This document shows, piece by piece, positions 45,472 through 54,118 of a stretch of DNA of 64,000 nucleotides. Numbering within the stretch: position 1 is the stretch's first letter; each line of letters starts with the position of its first letter. Origin of the DNA: Pediococcus ethanolidurans. Its GTDB lineage: Bacteria > Bacillota > Bacilli > Lactobacillales > Lactobacillaceae. The translations under genes and the position numbers were made by a program. The stretch spans positions 1-64,000 of the forward strand of contig NZ_JQBY01000005.1 of assembly GCF_001437405.1 (NCBI RefSeq), in the 5' to 3' direction. Below the pieces are notes generated by a model. That model searched no databases and had not been told where the DNA came from. It saw only the letters and a list, made by a program, of their open reading frames with translations.

Positions 45472-46785
45472 ATGGGAGAAAAGATTAATAATTATTTTCA
45501 GATTGACCAGTTACATACCACGGTAAAACGTGAAATTTTGGCAGGTTTCACTACTTTTATTTCGATGGCTTACATTTTATTCGTTAATCCAAGTGTTTTA
45601 GGTGCTTCGGGGATGGATAAAGGGGCGGTCTTCACTGCAACTGCTTTAGCTAGTGCATTGGGATGTATTTTAATGGGTGTACTTGCAAAGTATCCCATTG
45701 CAACGGCTCCTGCGTTAGGAATTAATGCGTTCTTTGCTTATTCAGTTTGTATCGGGATGAAGATTCCTTGGCAAACTGCTTTAGCCGGTGTTTTTGTGGC
45801 TTCATTAATATTTATTGTGATTACAATTTTTAAATTACGAGAAATGATTATTAATGCAATTCCAGCCGATTTAAAATATGCAATTTCAAGTGGGATCGGT
45901 TTGTTTATTGCGTTTATCGGATTGCATGATGGTGGTTTGATTGTGGCAAACAAGTCAACGGTCGTTGGTTTGGGATCACTGAGTGTGGCGACCACCTGGT
46001 TGACTATTTTCGGATTGATTTTAACTTCTATTTTGATGGTTCGGCGTGTACCTGGTGGTATTTTTATTGGGATGGCTGCTACTGCCATTTTAGGTTTGGT
46101 AACTGGACTAATTAAGGGCCCTTCACAATGGGTTTCTGCGGCACCAAGTTTGAAACCTACATTTATGGTAGGCGTTCGTCATATTGGCGATATTAATACG
46201 ATTCAATTGTGGGTTGTTGTGTTGACCTTCTTGCTGGTTACCTTTTTTGATACGGCTGGTACATTGGTTGGTTTGGCGCAGCAGGCTGGATTTATGAAAG
46301 ATAATAAGATGCCACGAGTAGGTAAGGCATTGATGTCAGATTCAACGGCGATGTTGGCAGGATCGGTTTTGGGAACTTCACCGGTGGGTGCGTATGTGGA
46401 ATCGTCAGCCGGGATTGCGGTTGGTGGTCGAACGGGATTGACGGCGGTTACAACGGGTGTGCTGTTTATTTTAGGGATGTTTTTCTCACCGTTGTTGACG
46501 GTGGTGACGAATCAGGTGACGGCACCGGCATTGATTATTGTGGGAGTGTTGATGGCGCAGTCGATGAAGCATGTGTCATGGGAAAAGATGGAGATTGCGA
46601 TTCCATCGTTCTTGATTTTGATTGGAATGCCACTGGCATATAGTATTTCGGATGGGATTGCGCTTGGATTTATTACGTATCCGATTACGATGATTGCGGC
46701 GAAGAAGGGTAAGGAAGTGCATCCGATTATGTATGGGTTGTTCTTTGTGTTTATCTTCTTCATGTATATTTTGAGTAAGGGATAG
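45472..46785 (+). CDS. Purine permease, AzgA/PbuG-type NCS2 family
   Basis: A 437-residue importer with about 12-13 hydrophobic segments, starting MGEKINNYFQIDQLHTTVKRE. The stretches GFTTFISMAYILFVNP and FFDTAGTLVGLAQQAG are typical of AzgA/PbuG guanine-hypoxanthine or adenine permeases. I chose ATG 45472, behind AGGGAG. No purine riboswitch is seen upstream. The last 400 bases have strongly G-ending codons, and a family B repeat follows the stop. Confidence 0.9.
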   Translation: MGEKINNYFQIDQLHTTVKREILAGFTTFISMAYILFVNPSVLGASGMDKGAVFTATALASALGCILMGVLAKYPIATAPALGINAFFAYSVCIGMKIPWQTALAGVFVASLIFIVITIFKLREMIINAIPADLKYAISSGIGLFIAFIGLHDGGLIVANKSTVVGLGSLSVATTWLTIFGLILTSILMVRRVPGGIFIGMAATAILGLVTGLIKGPSQWVSAAPSLKPTFMVGVRHIGDINTIQLWVVVLTFLLVTFFDTAGTLVGLAQQAGFMKDNKMPRVGKALMSDSTAMLAGSVLGTSPVGAYVESSAGIAVGGRTGLTAVTTGVLFILGMFFSPLLTVVTNQVTAPALIIVGVLMAQSMKHVSWEKMEIAIPSFLILIGMPLAYSISDGIALGFITYPITMIAAKKGKEVHPIMYGLFFVFIFFMYILSKG

Positions 46786-46788
46786 AGA

Positions 46789-47300
46789 AGAGTGCGCGAG
46801 ACAAGTCGGTAAAAAGAGAACCACAAGCACAACGTATGCGGGATCGCAATCCCGCGGGAGTTGTGCTTGTGGTTCTCTTTTTGACTTGTCGAGCGGTCCT
46901 AGAGCTCAGCGGAGAAAAACAGACAAGAGGATGTATGCGGGATCGCATCCCGCGGGAATCATGCTTAATTTCCGCCTTTTGTTTTGTCGAGCGGTCCTAA
47001 AGCTCAGCGGAGAAAAACAGCCAAGAGGATGTATGCGGGATCGCAATCCCGCGGGAATCGTGCTTAATTTCCGCCTTTTGTTTTGTCGAGCGGTCCTAGA
47101 GCTCAGCGGAAAAAAGCAAACAATCGTGATGTATGCGGGATCGCATCCCGCGGGAATCATGCTTAATTTCCGTCTTTTGTTTTGTCGAGCGGTCCTAGAG
47201 CTCAGCGGGAAAAAAACAGCCAAGAGGAAGTATGCGGGATCGCAATCCCACGGGAGTTGTGCTTGTGGTTCTCTTTTTGACTTATCGAGCGGTTTTAAGG
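46789..47300. repeat. Family B palindromic repeat array, about five units
   Basis: It starts with GAGTGCGCGAGACAAGTC just after the purine permease stop. The first unit is a near-perfect palindrome: GACAAGTC and AAAAAGAGAACCACAAGCAC with full complements around GCGGGATCGCAATCCCGC. GGTCCTA recurs near 46894, 46993, 47092 and 47191, about every 99 bases; the last unit ends near 47289. The core GCGGGATCGC(A)ATCCCGC is kept in each. Confidence 0.86.
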
Positions 47301-47382
47301 AAAATTTGGCTTTATCCAAAAATAACCTAACAATTCTTGCTATACTAATAGAAGAATCTTGAACTTCTGCAAAGGAAATCAT

Positions 47383-48450
47383 ATGGAAATTAAACAATTA
47401 AGAGCAGTACGATTGGCTAATCAAGGACTATTGCATCCTTTTGAGGATCCAACTGAGGCGATTGAAAGAATTGTTGGCATTCAAAGCCAGCAGCCACAAA
47501 CAGCATGGTTAAATTGGGGATTACATACACAAAATGCAAATTTAGACACCGTTATGAAAATGGCTCAACAACAACAGATTGTTCGCGCTTGGGGACAGAG
47601 ATGGACATTGCATTTATTTAGTCTGGCTGATTTTCAATTGGTGGTTAATGCCAGAAGTAGTGAAAAAATTCCGGCAGCTTATTTTTTAGGACAAAAAGAT
47701 CAAATTTTAGCAGTAGGCGAAGTAATTAAACAGTTATTGCAGCACAAAACGTTGATGCGTGAAGATGTCTTAACCGAGTTACACCAACAATTTCCAACGT
47801 TAGACCTAGATGGTCGGTTTATTTATGTTGTTTTACAGGTTTTGACAATGAAGGGTTATTTGTATTTTGATGCTACTTCTTCAACGCAAAACTGGCGAAT
47901 TATCGCAACTAAGCCACAGAAAGGGGCGAAATCAGTTGCAACTCTGATTCGTCGTTATTTGAAGGGCTTTGGACCAGCGAGCTTAACTGATTTTGTACGG
48001 TGGTCCGGAATCAAAGTTTCCGTGGTTCGGCCAGTGTGGGAGTCAATTGCAAAAGCACATAACCAATTTGAACAGTCAGAACTGGTAAGTTTACGAGCAT
48101 ACTCCCAAAGTCAGTTACAGGAATTAGCCGATGAATTAGAAACCAAGGTCTTAATTGCAGCACCGTTTGATGCCAGTTTAACAGGCTATGCAGATAAAAA
48201 CTGGTTAATGAAGCCAGAGATGCAAAAAGTAATGTGGACTAAAAATGGTATTTTGCGGGCGCCGATTATTATTAATGGGGATCTGACTGGTTATTGGACG
48301 CAACAAATTAAGAAAAACTACATCCAATTTACAATTAATCATTGGCTAGTGATCAGTAAAACGAATCAGAACGCCTTAAAAGATAAATTGACTAAAATTG
48401 CTCAGTTTCAAGGATCTGTTCCAAAATTTACATTTAAAAAAATGAATTAA
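47383..48450 (+). CDS. Winged-helix DNA-binding protein of the AlkZ-like HTH_42 family
   Basis: A 355-residue protein of the HTH_42 family. IERIVGIQSQQPQTAWLNWG (about residues 25-44) covers the position of the QxQ/QxD catalytic motif of AlkZ glycosylases, and RAWGQRWTLHLFSLADF matches the family beta-hairpin region. Several family members unhook crosslinked or alkylated DNA bases. Activity here is only inferred. ATG 47383 follows AAAGGA by 7 bases; a longer reading from 47359 is less likely. Confidence 0.75.
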   Translation: MEIKQLRAVRLANQGLLHPFEDPTEAIERIVGIQSQQPQTAWLNWGLHTQNANLDTVMKMAQQQQIVRAWGQRWTLHLFSLADFQLVVNARSSEKIPAAYFLGQKDQILAVGEVIKQLLQHKTLMREDVLTELHQQFPTLDLDGRFIYVVLQVLTMKGYLYFDATSSTQNWRIIATKPQKGAKSVATLIRRYLKGFGPASLTDFVRWSGIKVSVVRPVWESIAKAHNQFEQSELVSLRAYSQSQLQELADELETKVLIAAPFDASLTGYADKNWLMKPEMQKVMWTKNGILRAPIIINGDLTGYWTQQIKKNYIQFTINHWLVISKTNQNALKDKLTKIAQFQGSVPKFTFKKMN

Positions 48451-48696
48451 ACTAGATCCTGAATCGATATTTCGGCAAGCTTTTTATTTGCGTTTTACCC
48501 TTGTTTGATGTTAGTCTAACAAATGACGATTGTGATTAGAGAATTGGTAATTGCAATCGAACAAAGGTATTTTGGTACGACATATCATTTTTGAAGGGAA
48601 GAACGCGGCTGCAAAAAATATATTCATTTTGAATCATTGATATTTCGTATCTCATTGAGACCTTTGTTGAGAAACAAAAGGAAAGAGGGTTTTACA

Positions 48697-48876
48697 ATGA
48701 GATTTGGAAACTTTAGTAATCGTAGTTACCGTATTGCTTTGGACACGAAAACACAGTTGTTCTGGGCTAGTGACAAACACGATTCAAACATTAAAGCTAG
48801 TGGTGTAACCATCACAGAAGCACTTAACAAGTTAAACGAAAAAACTGACGGTCAAGTACTCCGGTACGCAAACTAA
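48697..48876 (+). CDS. Small hypothetical protein
   Basis: A 59-residue protein (MRFGNFSNRSYRIALDTKT...), polar, with a possible beta-beta-alpha fold. AAGAGGG lies 8 bases before ATG 48697; longer in-frame readings have no ribosome site. It is followed by a strong terminator. No family recognised. Confidence 0.6.
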   Translation: MRFGNFSNRSYRIALDTKTQLFWASDKHDSNIKASGVTITEALNKLNEKTDGQVLRYAN

Positions 48877-48943
48877 TAAGAAATTCGAGGTCTAGCAATT
48901 TTGAATGCTGATGATTCCGTTTCGGGTAACGAGTTCAGTTCCT

Positions 48944-48994
48944 CTAGGATAAGTTGATACAAAAGTATTAAACTTACCCTAGAGGAATTTTTTT
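48944..48994 (+). terminator. Intrinsic terminator
   Basis: TTCCTCTAGG.TAAGTT pairs with AACTTA.CCTAGAGGAA; seven T follow. Confidence 0.9.
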
Positions 48995-49074
48995 GCTTAA
49001 AAATGGCTTGAAACGTGTTTTAACAATGTGGTTCAATTAACTACAAACGATTAAATTTGAATTGAGGAATTAAA

Positions 49075-49926
49075 ATGGCAACTAAAAAAAAGTTTTATGC
49101 TGTTGCAAAGGGTAAAAAAACCGGTATCTTCACTGATTGGAATGAAACCAAAAAGCAGATTGACGGCTATTCTGGTGCGAGATATAAGGGCTTTGCCACA
49201 CGTGAAGAGGCACAACATTGGTTAAAGGGTGATCAGCCTGTTTCAAAAACAGTCAAGAGTGTTGTTCACCAAACGGCAGGAAACCCGACAGAATCGATTG
49301 TGGTTTACACAGATGGTGGTTCACGCAATACAGGTAACGTTAACGGCGGTCATGTTAAAAAGCAGGATAAGGCTGCATGGGCCTATTTAATAGAGACAGA
49401 TGGACAACAGTATTCCGATTCTAAAGGTGAATTTGGTGCTACAAATAATCGGATGGAAATTATGGCCTTAATTGAGGCACTGAAATGGCTGGAAACCAAT
49501 CTTGATTCCAAAGCAAAAATTGCGATTGTTGCGGATTCTCAATATGTGTTAAATGCGATTCAAAAACATTGGTTAGCTGGCTGGAAACGACGGGGTTGGA
49601 AACGCGGTTCTGGTCAACCGCTTGCTAACAGTGAGTTGTGGCGACAATTAGATCAGTTGCTGGGTCACTTCCCAAATCTGCATTATTACTGGACAAAGGG
49701 TCATGCGACTAATCGCGGAAATGTTTTTGTAGATACTTTGCTAAATCAAACGATGGATCAAATGAGTACGAAGACGACTGATGTTAAGAAAACAGCGATC
49801 AGACCAACTGCACCTGAATCAGCAAAAAGAGTGTATACAAAAAAGGACGTGGTAACCGAAGATCATCAAAAATCGGTAGACGCCCTTAAAAAGAGTTTGG
49901 AAAAACTAGAATGGTATAATGATTAA
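49075..49926 (+). CDS. rnhA: Ribonuclease HI with N-terminal hybrid-binding domain
   Basis: A 283-residue enzyme that degrades RNA in RNA-DNA hybrids. Residues 5-50 form the RNase H1 N-terminal (Cauli_VI-type) hybrid-binding domain (FYAVAKGKKTGIFTDW...YKGF). The catalytic domain has D80, E128, D154 and D220, with H210 in KGHATNRGN. A C-terminal tail of about 55 residues has unknown role. GAGGA precedes the ATG. Its 3' end overlaps the convergent gene at 49923 by 4 bases. Confidence 0.93.
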   Translation: MATKKKFYAVAKGKKTGIFTDWNETKKQIDGYSGARYKGFATREEAQHWLKGDQPVSKTVKSVVHQTAGNPTESIVVYTDGGSRNTGNVNGGHVKKQDKAAWAYLIETDGQQYSDSKGEFGATNNRMEIMALIEALKWLETNLDSKAKIAIVADSQYVLNAIQKHWLAGWKRRGWKRGSGQPLANSELWRQLDQLLGHFPNLHYYWTKGHATNRGNVFVDTLLNQTMDQMSTKTTDVKKTAIRPTAPESAKRVYTKKDVVTEDHQKSVDALKKSLEKLEWYND

Positions 49927-50450
49927 TTTTTAGGAGCAGTTAGGCTGAAGCTGATCGTTTCTTTTTCTCCGGGATAATTTGAATCAGGCGTAAAGTCGCT
50001 TTTGGTAAGCACGGCACGCGAAGCCAAATTTGTTTGCGCCGTTACGGCATAAAGACTTGTTAACTTGAGTTCGGCAAAGGCAAAATTAATCATGTGACTT
50101 AAAACTTCAGACATGATGCCATGATCCTGATGATCACTAAGAATTTCGAAACCCACTTCAGCAGTTGTTTTGGCATCGTTGAAATTCCAAATGCAAAAAG
50201 TACCTAAAAATTCTTCAGTTTTACGATCGGAAATTCCCCAGAGTAATGAATCATTGTGCATAATTAAGCGCATCATCTTGTTGACATAGTCGGCAGTTTC
50301 TTTAATATCCTGGTCAACATGGCGACCGCTCATGGCTGCAATTGAAGTGTCATGACGTAAGGCATAAATGTCTTTTACTTTGGTGGCTGTTAACCAGTCA
50401 AGGGTAAAATGCGTTGTCAAAATTGGATGATATTTTTCGAATTTTTCCAT
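49923..50450 (-). CDS. GNAT acetyltransferase, RimJ/RimL type
   Basis: A 175-residue acetyltransferase. The acetyl-CoA region is EVGFEILSDHQDHGIMSEVLSH-like (about residues 92-112), where the usual Q-x-x-G-x-G is relaxed, and LYAVTAQTNLASRAVL is typical of the RimL branch. The start is ATG 50450, behind GAGGAGC. The substrate may be a ribosomal protein N-terminus or small molecule. It converges on rnhA with a 4-base overlap and no terminator between. Confidence 0.82.
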   Translation of the reverse strand: MEKFEKYHPILTTHFTLDWLTATKVKDIYALRHDTSIAAMSGRHVDQDIKETADYVNKMMRLIMHNDSLLWGISDRKTEEFLGTFCIWNFNDAKTTAEVGFEILSDHQDHGIMSEVLSHMINFAFAELKLTSLYAVTAQTNLASRAVLTKSDFTPDSNYPGEKETISFSLTAPKN

Positions 50451-50581
50451 TGAAAAGCTCCTCGTTTGTTTTCTATTTATAATCATAGCATATAACATTT
50501 TGCATGATAGCCAAGTAATTTTGCTTGGGTTTAATCTAGAAAGCGAATACAATAAGGGAAAATTATAGGAGGTCAATTGAA

Positions 50582-50962
50582 ATGAAAATTCAGTTTGATT
50601 CTGCTGCGGCAAATAAAGTTCAAAAAAATTTAGATGAATCAAAAAAATTATTGTTAACATTTGAGGATGGTGTGGGTGCCTATTCGCAACATGCCATGAT
50701 TCATATGCAAGTGCAGTTTACAATTAATATTGTGGGTAATGATATGCCAATCGATGGTTATAATGCCATTGTTCATTCGAATATTGGTGATTTATTAATT
50801 AAAGATTATTCAGCAGCAGATTTGGAAGAAAACATGACTATCAAATTGAACTCACATCTTGGCACCCTGCAACTGAGCGGAGATGGCGGTGCAATCGATG
50901 ACAATGTTGGATTTATTGATTTTACAGATAAAAATGGTGTCAAGAACAATCCAGCTAAATAA
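50582..50962 (+). CDS. Iron-sulfur cluster biosynthesis family (HesB-like) protein
   Basis: A 126-residue protein of the HesB/YneR-like group annotated in lactobacilli as Fe-S biosynthesis family. MKIQFDSAAANKVQKNL and LLLTFEDGVGAYS match this group. It lacks the conserved cysteines of true A-type carriers, so Fe-S binding is doubtful. AGGAGG lies 7 bases before the ATG. Confidence 0.72.
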   Translation: MKIQFDSAAANKVQKNLDESKKLLLTFEDGVGAYSQHAMIHMQVQFTINIVGNDMPIDGYNAIVHSNIGDLLIKDYSAADLEENMTIKLNSHLGTLQLSGDGGAIDDNVGFIDFTDKNGVKNNPAK

Positions 50963-50972
50963 GTTGTTTTAC

Positions 50973-51026
50973 CAAAAACTAACAATTATGACGAATTAAA
51001 AAAATTCGTGATGGTTGTTAGTTTTA
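50973..51026 (+). terminator. Intrinsic terminator
   Basis: AAAACTAACAA pairs with TTGTTAGTTTT, with inner ACGAATT/AATTCGT. Confidence 0.85.
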
Positions 51027-51154
51027 ATTTAGAAAAAGTTTGTGATGATTACGGCAATTTATTCGCTTGATCCTAGATATAAAGCGGATTCTCCCTTGTT
51101 CCTTTCTAAAAATTCTTGTAGAATGGAGAGACTTACTACAGGGGAAGTGTCAAA

Positions 51155-52348
51155 ATGGAAGAGCGATTTAAACAGGAATTTAGTTGGCCTTTATTTTTTA
51201 GTCCTTTTGTGTCTAGATTGGGCGATGCGTTATTTATTTTTGGGTTAAACTGGTTCATTGTAAAAGCGACCGGCCATGCTTCTCTTTTGGGAATTGTACA
51301 AGGAATTGGTGGAATTATCCTCGTGGCTGGCGATCTATTTGCGGGTCCCATGGTAGATAAATATAATCGCAAAATAATTATGCTTATGGCAGATGCCGTC
51401 AGTTTTTTTGCGTGTTTAATCATGGCGGTCATTATGGATGTAAATGAACCTGTTTTTTATCAGTTAGTTTTGTTAACCTGCGTAATTGATATCGGTTTGG
51501 CGTTTAATTTTCCAGCTGCTAAGGCGGTGATTCCGGAAATAATTCGTAGCGACAAACTATCAATTTTTAATTCTTGGTCAAATACTGGGTTAACATTGGC
51601 TGACATTATCGCACCACTTTTTGGTGGCTTTTTGTTGACGTTACACTGGATTAATTTTAAATCGTTTTTGATTATTAATGCGTTATCCTTTTTGTTGTCA
51701 TTTATTTTTACGTGGGTTTTAAAATATACGCCTGAAAAGGATCACACTAAGGAAACGATGCCCATTTTACAGAGTTTATCCAAGGGATTAAATTATGTTC
51801 GGCATAATCGTGATGTTTTTGGATTAATTATCTTTGATGCTTTTTTGGCTGCAATGTATGCGGGCTTTACTTTACTTTTACCCTATGATGTTGATCGGTA
51901 TTACAACGGGGATGAACGTTTATACAGTTATGTACTGACATTGGTAGCTGTTGGCGGCATGCTGGGCGGCCTTTCATTGGTTTTAGATAAACGTAAACCA
52001 AAAGTTAAAAATAATTATCAAGACGCATTTATTTTGGGGATTAGTTTAATTGTTACGGGCATTTGGGTGAATTACTTGCTATTGCTGGCCATTGCGTTAG
52101 TCTATGGTTTCTATACAGCACGAATGGGCGTCCGCATGATGACAATTGTTCAAAATGCCACCGAAGTTGCTTATTTAGGGCGGGTCTTTTCAATTTGGTT
52201 TTTATGCTTTGACAGCATGCATCCATTTGGATCCTTTGTATTTGGTTTTATTTCAGACTGGTTTAATCATGGTACATTTTTCGTGCTTGGCGGATTAGTA
52301 CTTTTCGGATTATTGGTCGTATACTTAATGGAAAGAACACCAGAATGA
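51155..52348 (+). CDS. MFS transporter
   Basis: A 397-residue major facilitator with about 12 hydrophobic segments. The loop GPMVDKYNRKIIMLMADAVS between segments 2 and 3 carries the usual MFS charge pattern. It resembles the macrolide/multidrug exporter branch (MefA-like), but substrate is not known. GGGGAAG precedes the ATG. The next gene overlaps by 4 bases, so the pair is translationally coupled. Confidence 0.87.
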   Translation: MEERFKQEFSWPLFFSPFVSRLGDALFIFGLNWFIVKATGHASLLGIVQGIGGIILVAGDLFAGPMVDKYNRKIIMLMADAVSFFACLIMAVIMDVNEPVFYQLVLLTCVIDIGLAFNFPAAKAVIPEIIRSDKLSIFNSWSNTGLTLADIIAPLFGGFLLTLHWINFKSFLIINALSFLLSFIFTWVLKYTPEKDHTKETMPILQSLSKGLNYVRHNRDVFGLIIFDAFLAAMYAGFTLLLPYDVDRYYNGDERLYSYVLTLVAVGGMLGGLSLVLDKRKPKVKNNYQDAFILGISLIVTGIWVNYLLLLAIALVYGFYTARMGVRMMTIVQNATEVAYLGRVFSIWFLCFDSMHPFGSFVFGFISDWFNHGTFFVLGGLVLFGLLVVYLMERTPE

Positions 52349-53529
52349 AAGAAGGTGTCGAAGTGGATTCGATTTTATATGATTTAGAATTTGCCAAAAA
52401 CGATCAACGTTTAGCCAATGTTTTTCCAAAAGCGCAAGAAACTTTTTACACAGGGTTTGTGAATAGTATTGGTGCCGATGGCGTAGTCCTTAACACCTTT
52501 GATGACACAGGCCAAGCGGATGGGTCAGTTTATGTTCAATTTGATGCAATTGATAATGTTGAATATGATAGTCCTGACTTAGATAATATGTTAGAAACCA
52601 TTCAAATTGCAGAAACAGATCAGCTAATTATGGCAACTGATCAAATTCCTGATTTTGATAGTACTAGTGATTTAATCAAACAAGTTGTTGAAGCGGCATT
52701 TGCCAGCCACCAATTTTTAGTCTTAACTAGAAGTGACTTGCAGAACTATCAAGAAGGTACTGTGACGGCAGTTCATGAAAATGATTTTGAAATGACACTG
52801 GTTGATAAGTTTAATTTGATGCATCGTGTTGAAGCAACAATTAAATATACGGAAGCCGAAATTGTAGAATTTTCTGGTCGTGAATTGGCGGTTGAGTCTG
52901 CTACGTGGCCTAAAATTATGACCCAAACACCAAAAACAAGATTGACAGTTACGGATGAGTCGAGCTTTTATGAAGTCCTAAAATCAGCCGAACAAAGTCA
53001 GACACTGATCACGATTAACGATGAAACAAAATCGACTAACTTTTTCGTTGGGACAGTGAATGCGGTTAATGAAGATGAAGTTTTATGTAATTTAGTGGAT
53101 ATGGCGGGTCAATTTGGCGGTTATTCTTTGATTCGAATGGATACGATTGCCAGCATTACGTTAAAGTCAGACTATCTACAGGTCATTCAAGCATTCGTTA
53201 ACTATCAAAAAAAGCATCAAACCTTTGTCCAACCTGTTTTGAATGAAGAACGTTTATTTGATTCAACGGATGATTTATTTTTAGCTTTAATAAAACAAGC
53301 TGAGACTTTTTCACGTGTTCTCAGCATGACGTTAATAACGGGTGTGCGTGAAATGGGTTATATCACAGAGCTTGGAGCTGAAAATTTTCGCTTTCATGTG
53401 ATTGATCCAGATTTGTATGTTGATCAAACTGGCGTGGAAGTTACAATTGAGGATGTGGATGAACTCTCGTTTGATTTCTTAAATGCCGTGTTATTAGAAA
53501 ATCATTTACGTGATAAAGGACTTTTGTAA
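52345..53529 (+). CDS. Protein with four internal SH3/Sm-like repeats
   Basis: A soluble acidic protein of 394 residues. Four segments of about 45 residues share a pattern: GFVNSIGADGVVLNTFDDTG, GTVTAVHENDFEMTLVDKFN, GTVNAVNEDEVLCNLVDMAG and GYITELGAENFRFHVIDPDL, each followed by a strand ending in I/V-D-x-I/V. Helical linkers of about 50 residues separate them. This looks like four small beta-barrels. The ATG overlaps the MFS stop; GTG 52363 with GAAGG upstream is an alternative start. Function unknown. Confidence 0.75.
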   Translation: MKEGVEVDSILYDLEFAKNDQRLANVFPKAQETFYTGFVNSIGADGVVLNTFDDTGQADGSVYVQFDAIDNVEYDSPDLDNMLETIQIAETDQLIMATDQIPDFDSTSDLIKQVVEAAFASHQFLVLTRSDLQNYQEGTVTAVHENDFEMTLVDKFNLMHRVEATIKYTEAEIVEFSGRELAVESATWPKIMTQTPKTRLTVTDESSFYEVLKSAEQSQTLITINDETKSTNFFVGTVNAVNEDEVLCNLVDMAGQFGGYSLIRMDTIASITLKSDYLQVIQAFVNYQKKHQTFVQPVLNEERLFDSTDDLFLALIKQAETFSRVLSMTLITGVREMGYITELGAENFRFHVIDPDLYVDQTGVEVTIEDVDELSFDFLNAVLLENHLRDKGLL

Positions 53530-53541
53530 GAAGGTGAGTAA

Positions 53542-54051
53542 ATGGCATTCGATGTGATTCGTGGTGACATTACAAAAATGCGAGTAGATGCGATTGTTAA
53601 TGCTGCTAACACAACATTATTAGGTGGTGGCGGTGTTGACGGGGCAATTCATCAGGCAGCTGGTCCGCAACTATTAGCGGTTTGTCGGCCGCTTCATGGT
53701 TGTCAGACCGGTGAGGCTAAAATTACACCGGGGTTCAAATTACCGGCTAAATTCGTTATTCATACCCCAGGTCCAATTTGGCGTGGCGGTACTCATCATG
53801 AAGCGGAGCTCTTGCATAATAGTTATTTAAACAGTTTGAAATTGGCTGAGAAAAATCAGTGTCAGAGTGTTGCCTTTCCATCAATTAGTACCGGAGTTTA
53901 CCGTTTTCCACTGAACGAAGGCGCTAAAATAGCTGTCGCGACGATTTTAAAATTTTTGAAAACAGCAACCTTTGTCAAAGATGTGACGATGGTTTGCTTT
54001 GATGAGGGAACTTACGAAGCTTACTTGATGGCGATTAAGGCGGTTGGATGA
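53542..54051 (+). CDS. Macrodomain protein, O-acetyl-ADP-ribose deacetylase type
   Basis: A 169-residue single macrodomain of the YmdB/MacroD type. VDAIVNAANTTLLGGGGVDG (about residues 14-33) supplies the ADP-ribose site and catalytic loop; FPSISTGVYRFP is the second loop. It would remove acetyl from O-acetyl-ADP-ribose or ADP-ribose from proteins. GAAGG lies 7 bases before the ATG, 12 bases after the previous gene, so it ends the MFS operon. Confidence 0.93.
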   Translation: MAFDVIRGDITKMRVDAIVNAANTTLLGGGGVDGAIHQAAGPQLLAVCRPLHGCQTGEAKITPGFKLPAKFVIHTPGPIWRGGTHHEAELLHNSYLNSLKLAEKNQCQSVAFPSISTGVYRFPLNEGAKIAVATILKFLKTATFVKDVTMVCFDEGTYEAYLMAIKAVG

Positions 54052-54067
54052 GGTTTTTTAAAATATA

Positions 54068-54118
54068 AAGAAGTCCAAACATGCTCCTGGAATTGCGTGT
54101 TTTGGGCTTCTTTTTCTT
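54068..54118 (+). terminator. Intrinsic terminator
   Basis: AAGAAGTCCAAAC.. pairs with ..GTTTTGGGCTTCTT and is followed by TTTCTT. It merges into the repeat array that follows. Confidence 0.75.

Noticed and set aside
46886-47397. Long open frames on both strands across the 46.8-47.3 kb repeats
   Set aside because: They arise from the repeated palindromes (repeated peptide blocks such as RTARQNKRRKLS), have no ribosome site, and change with repeat number.
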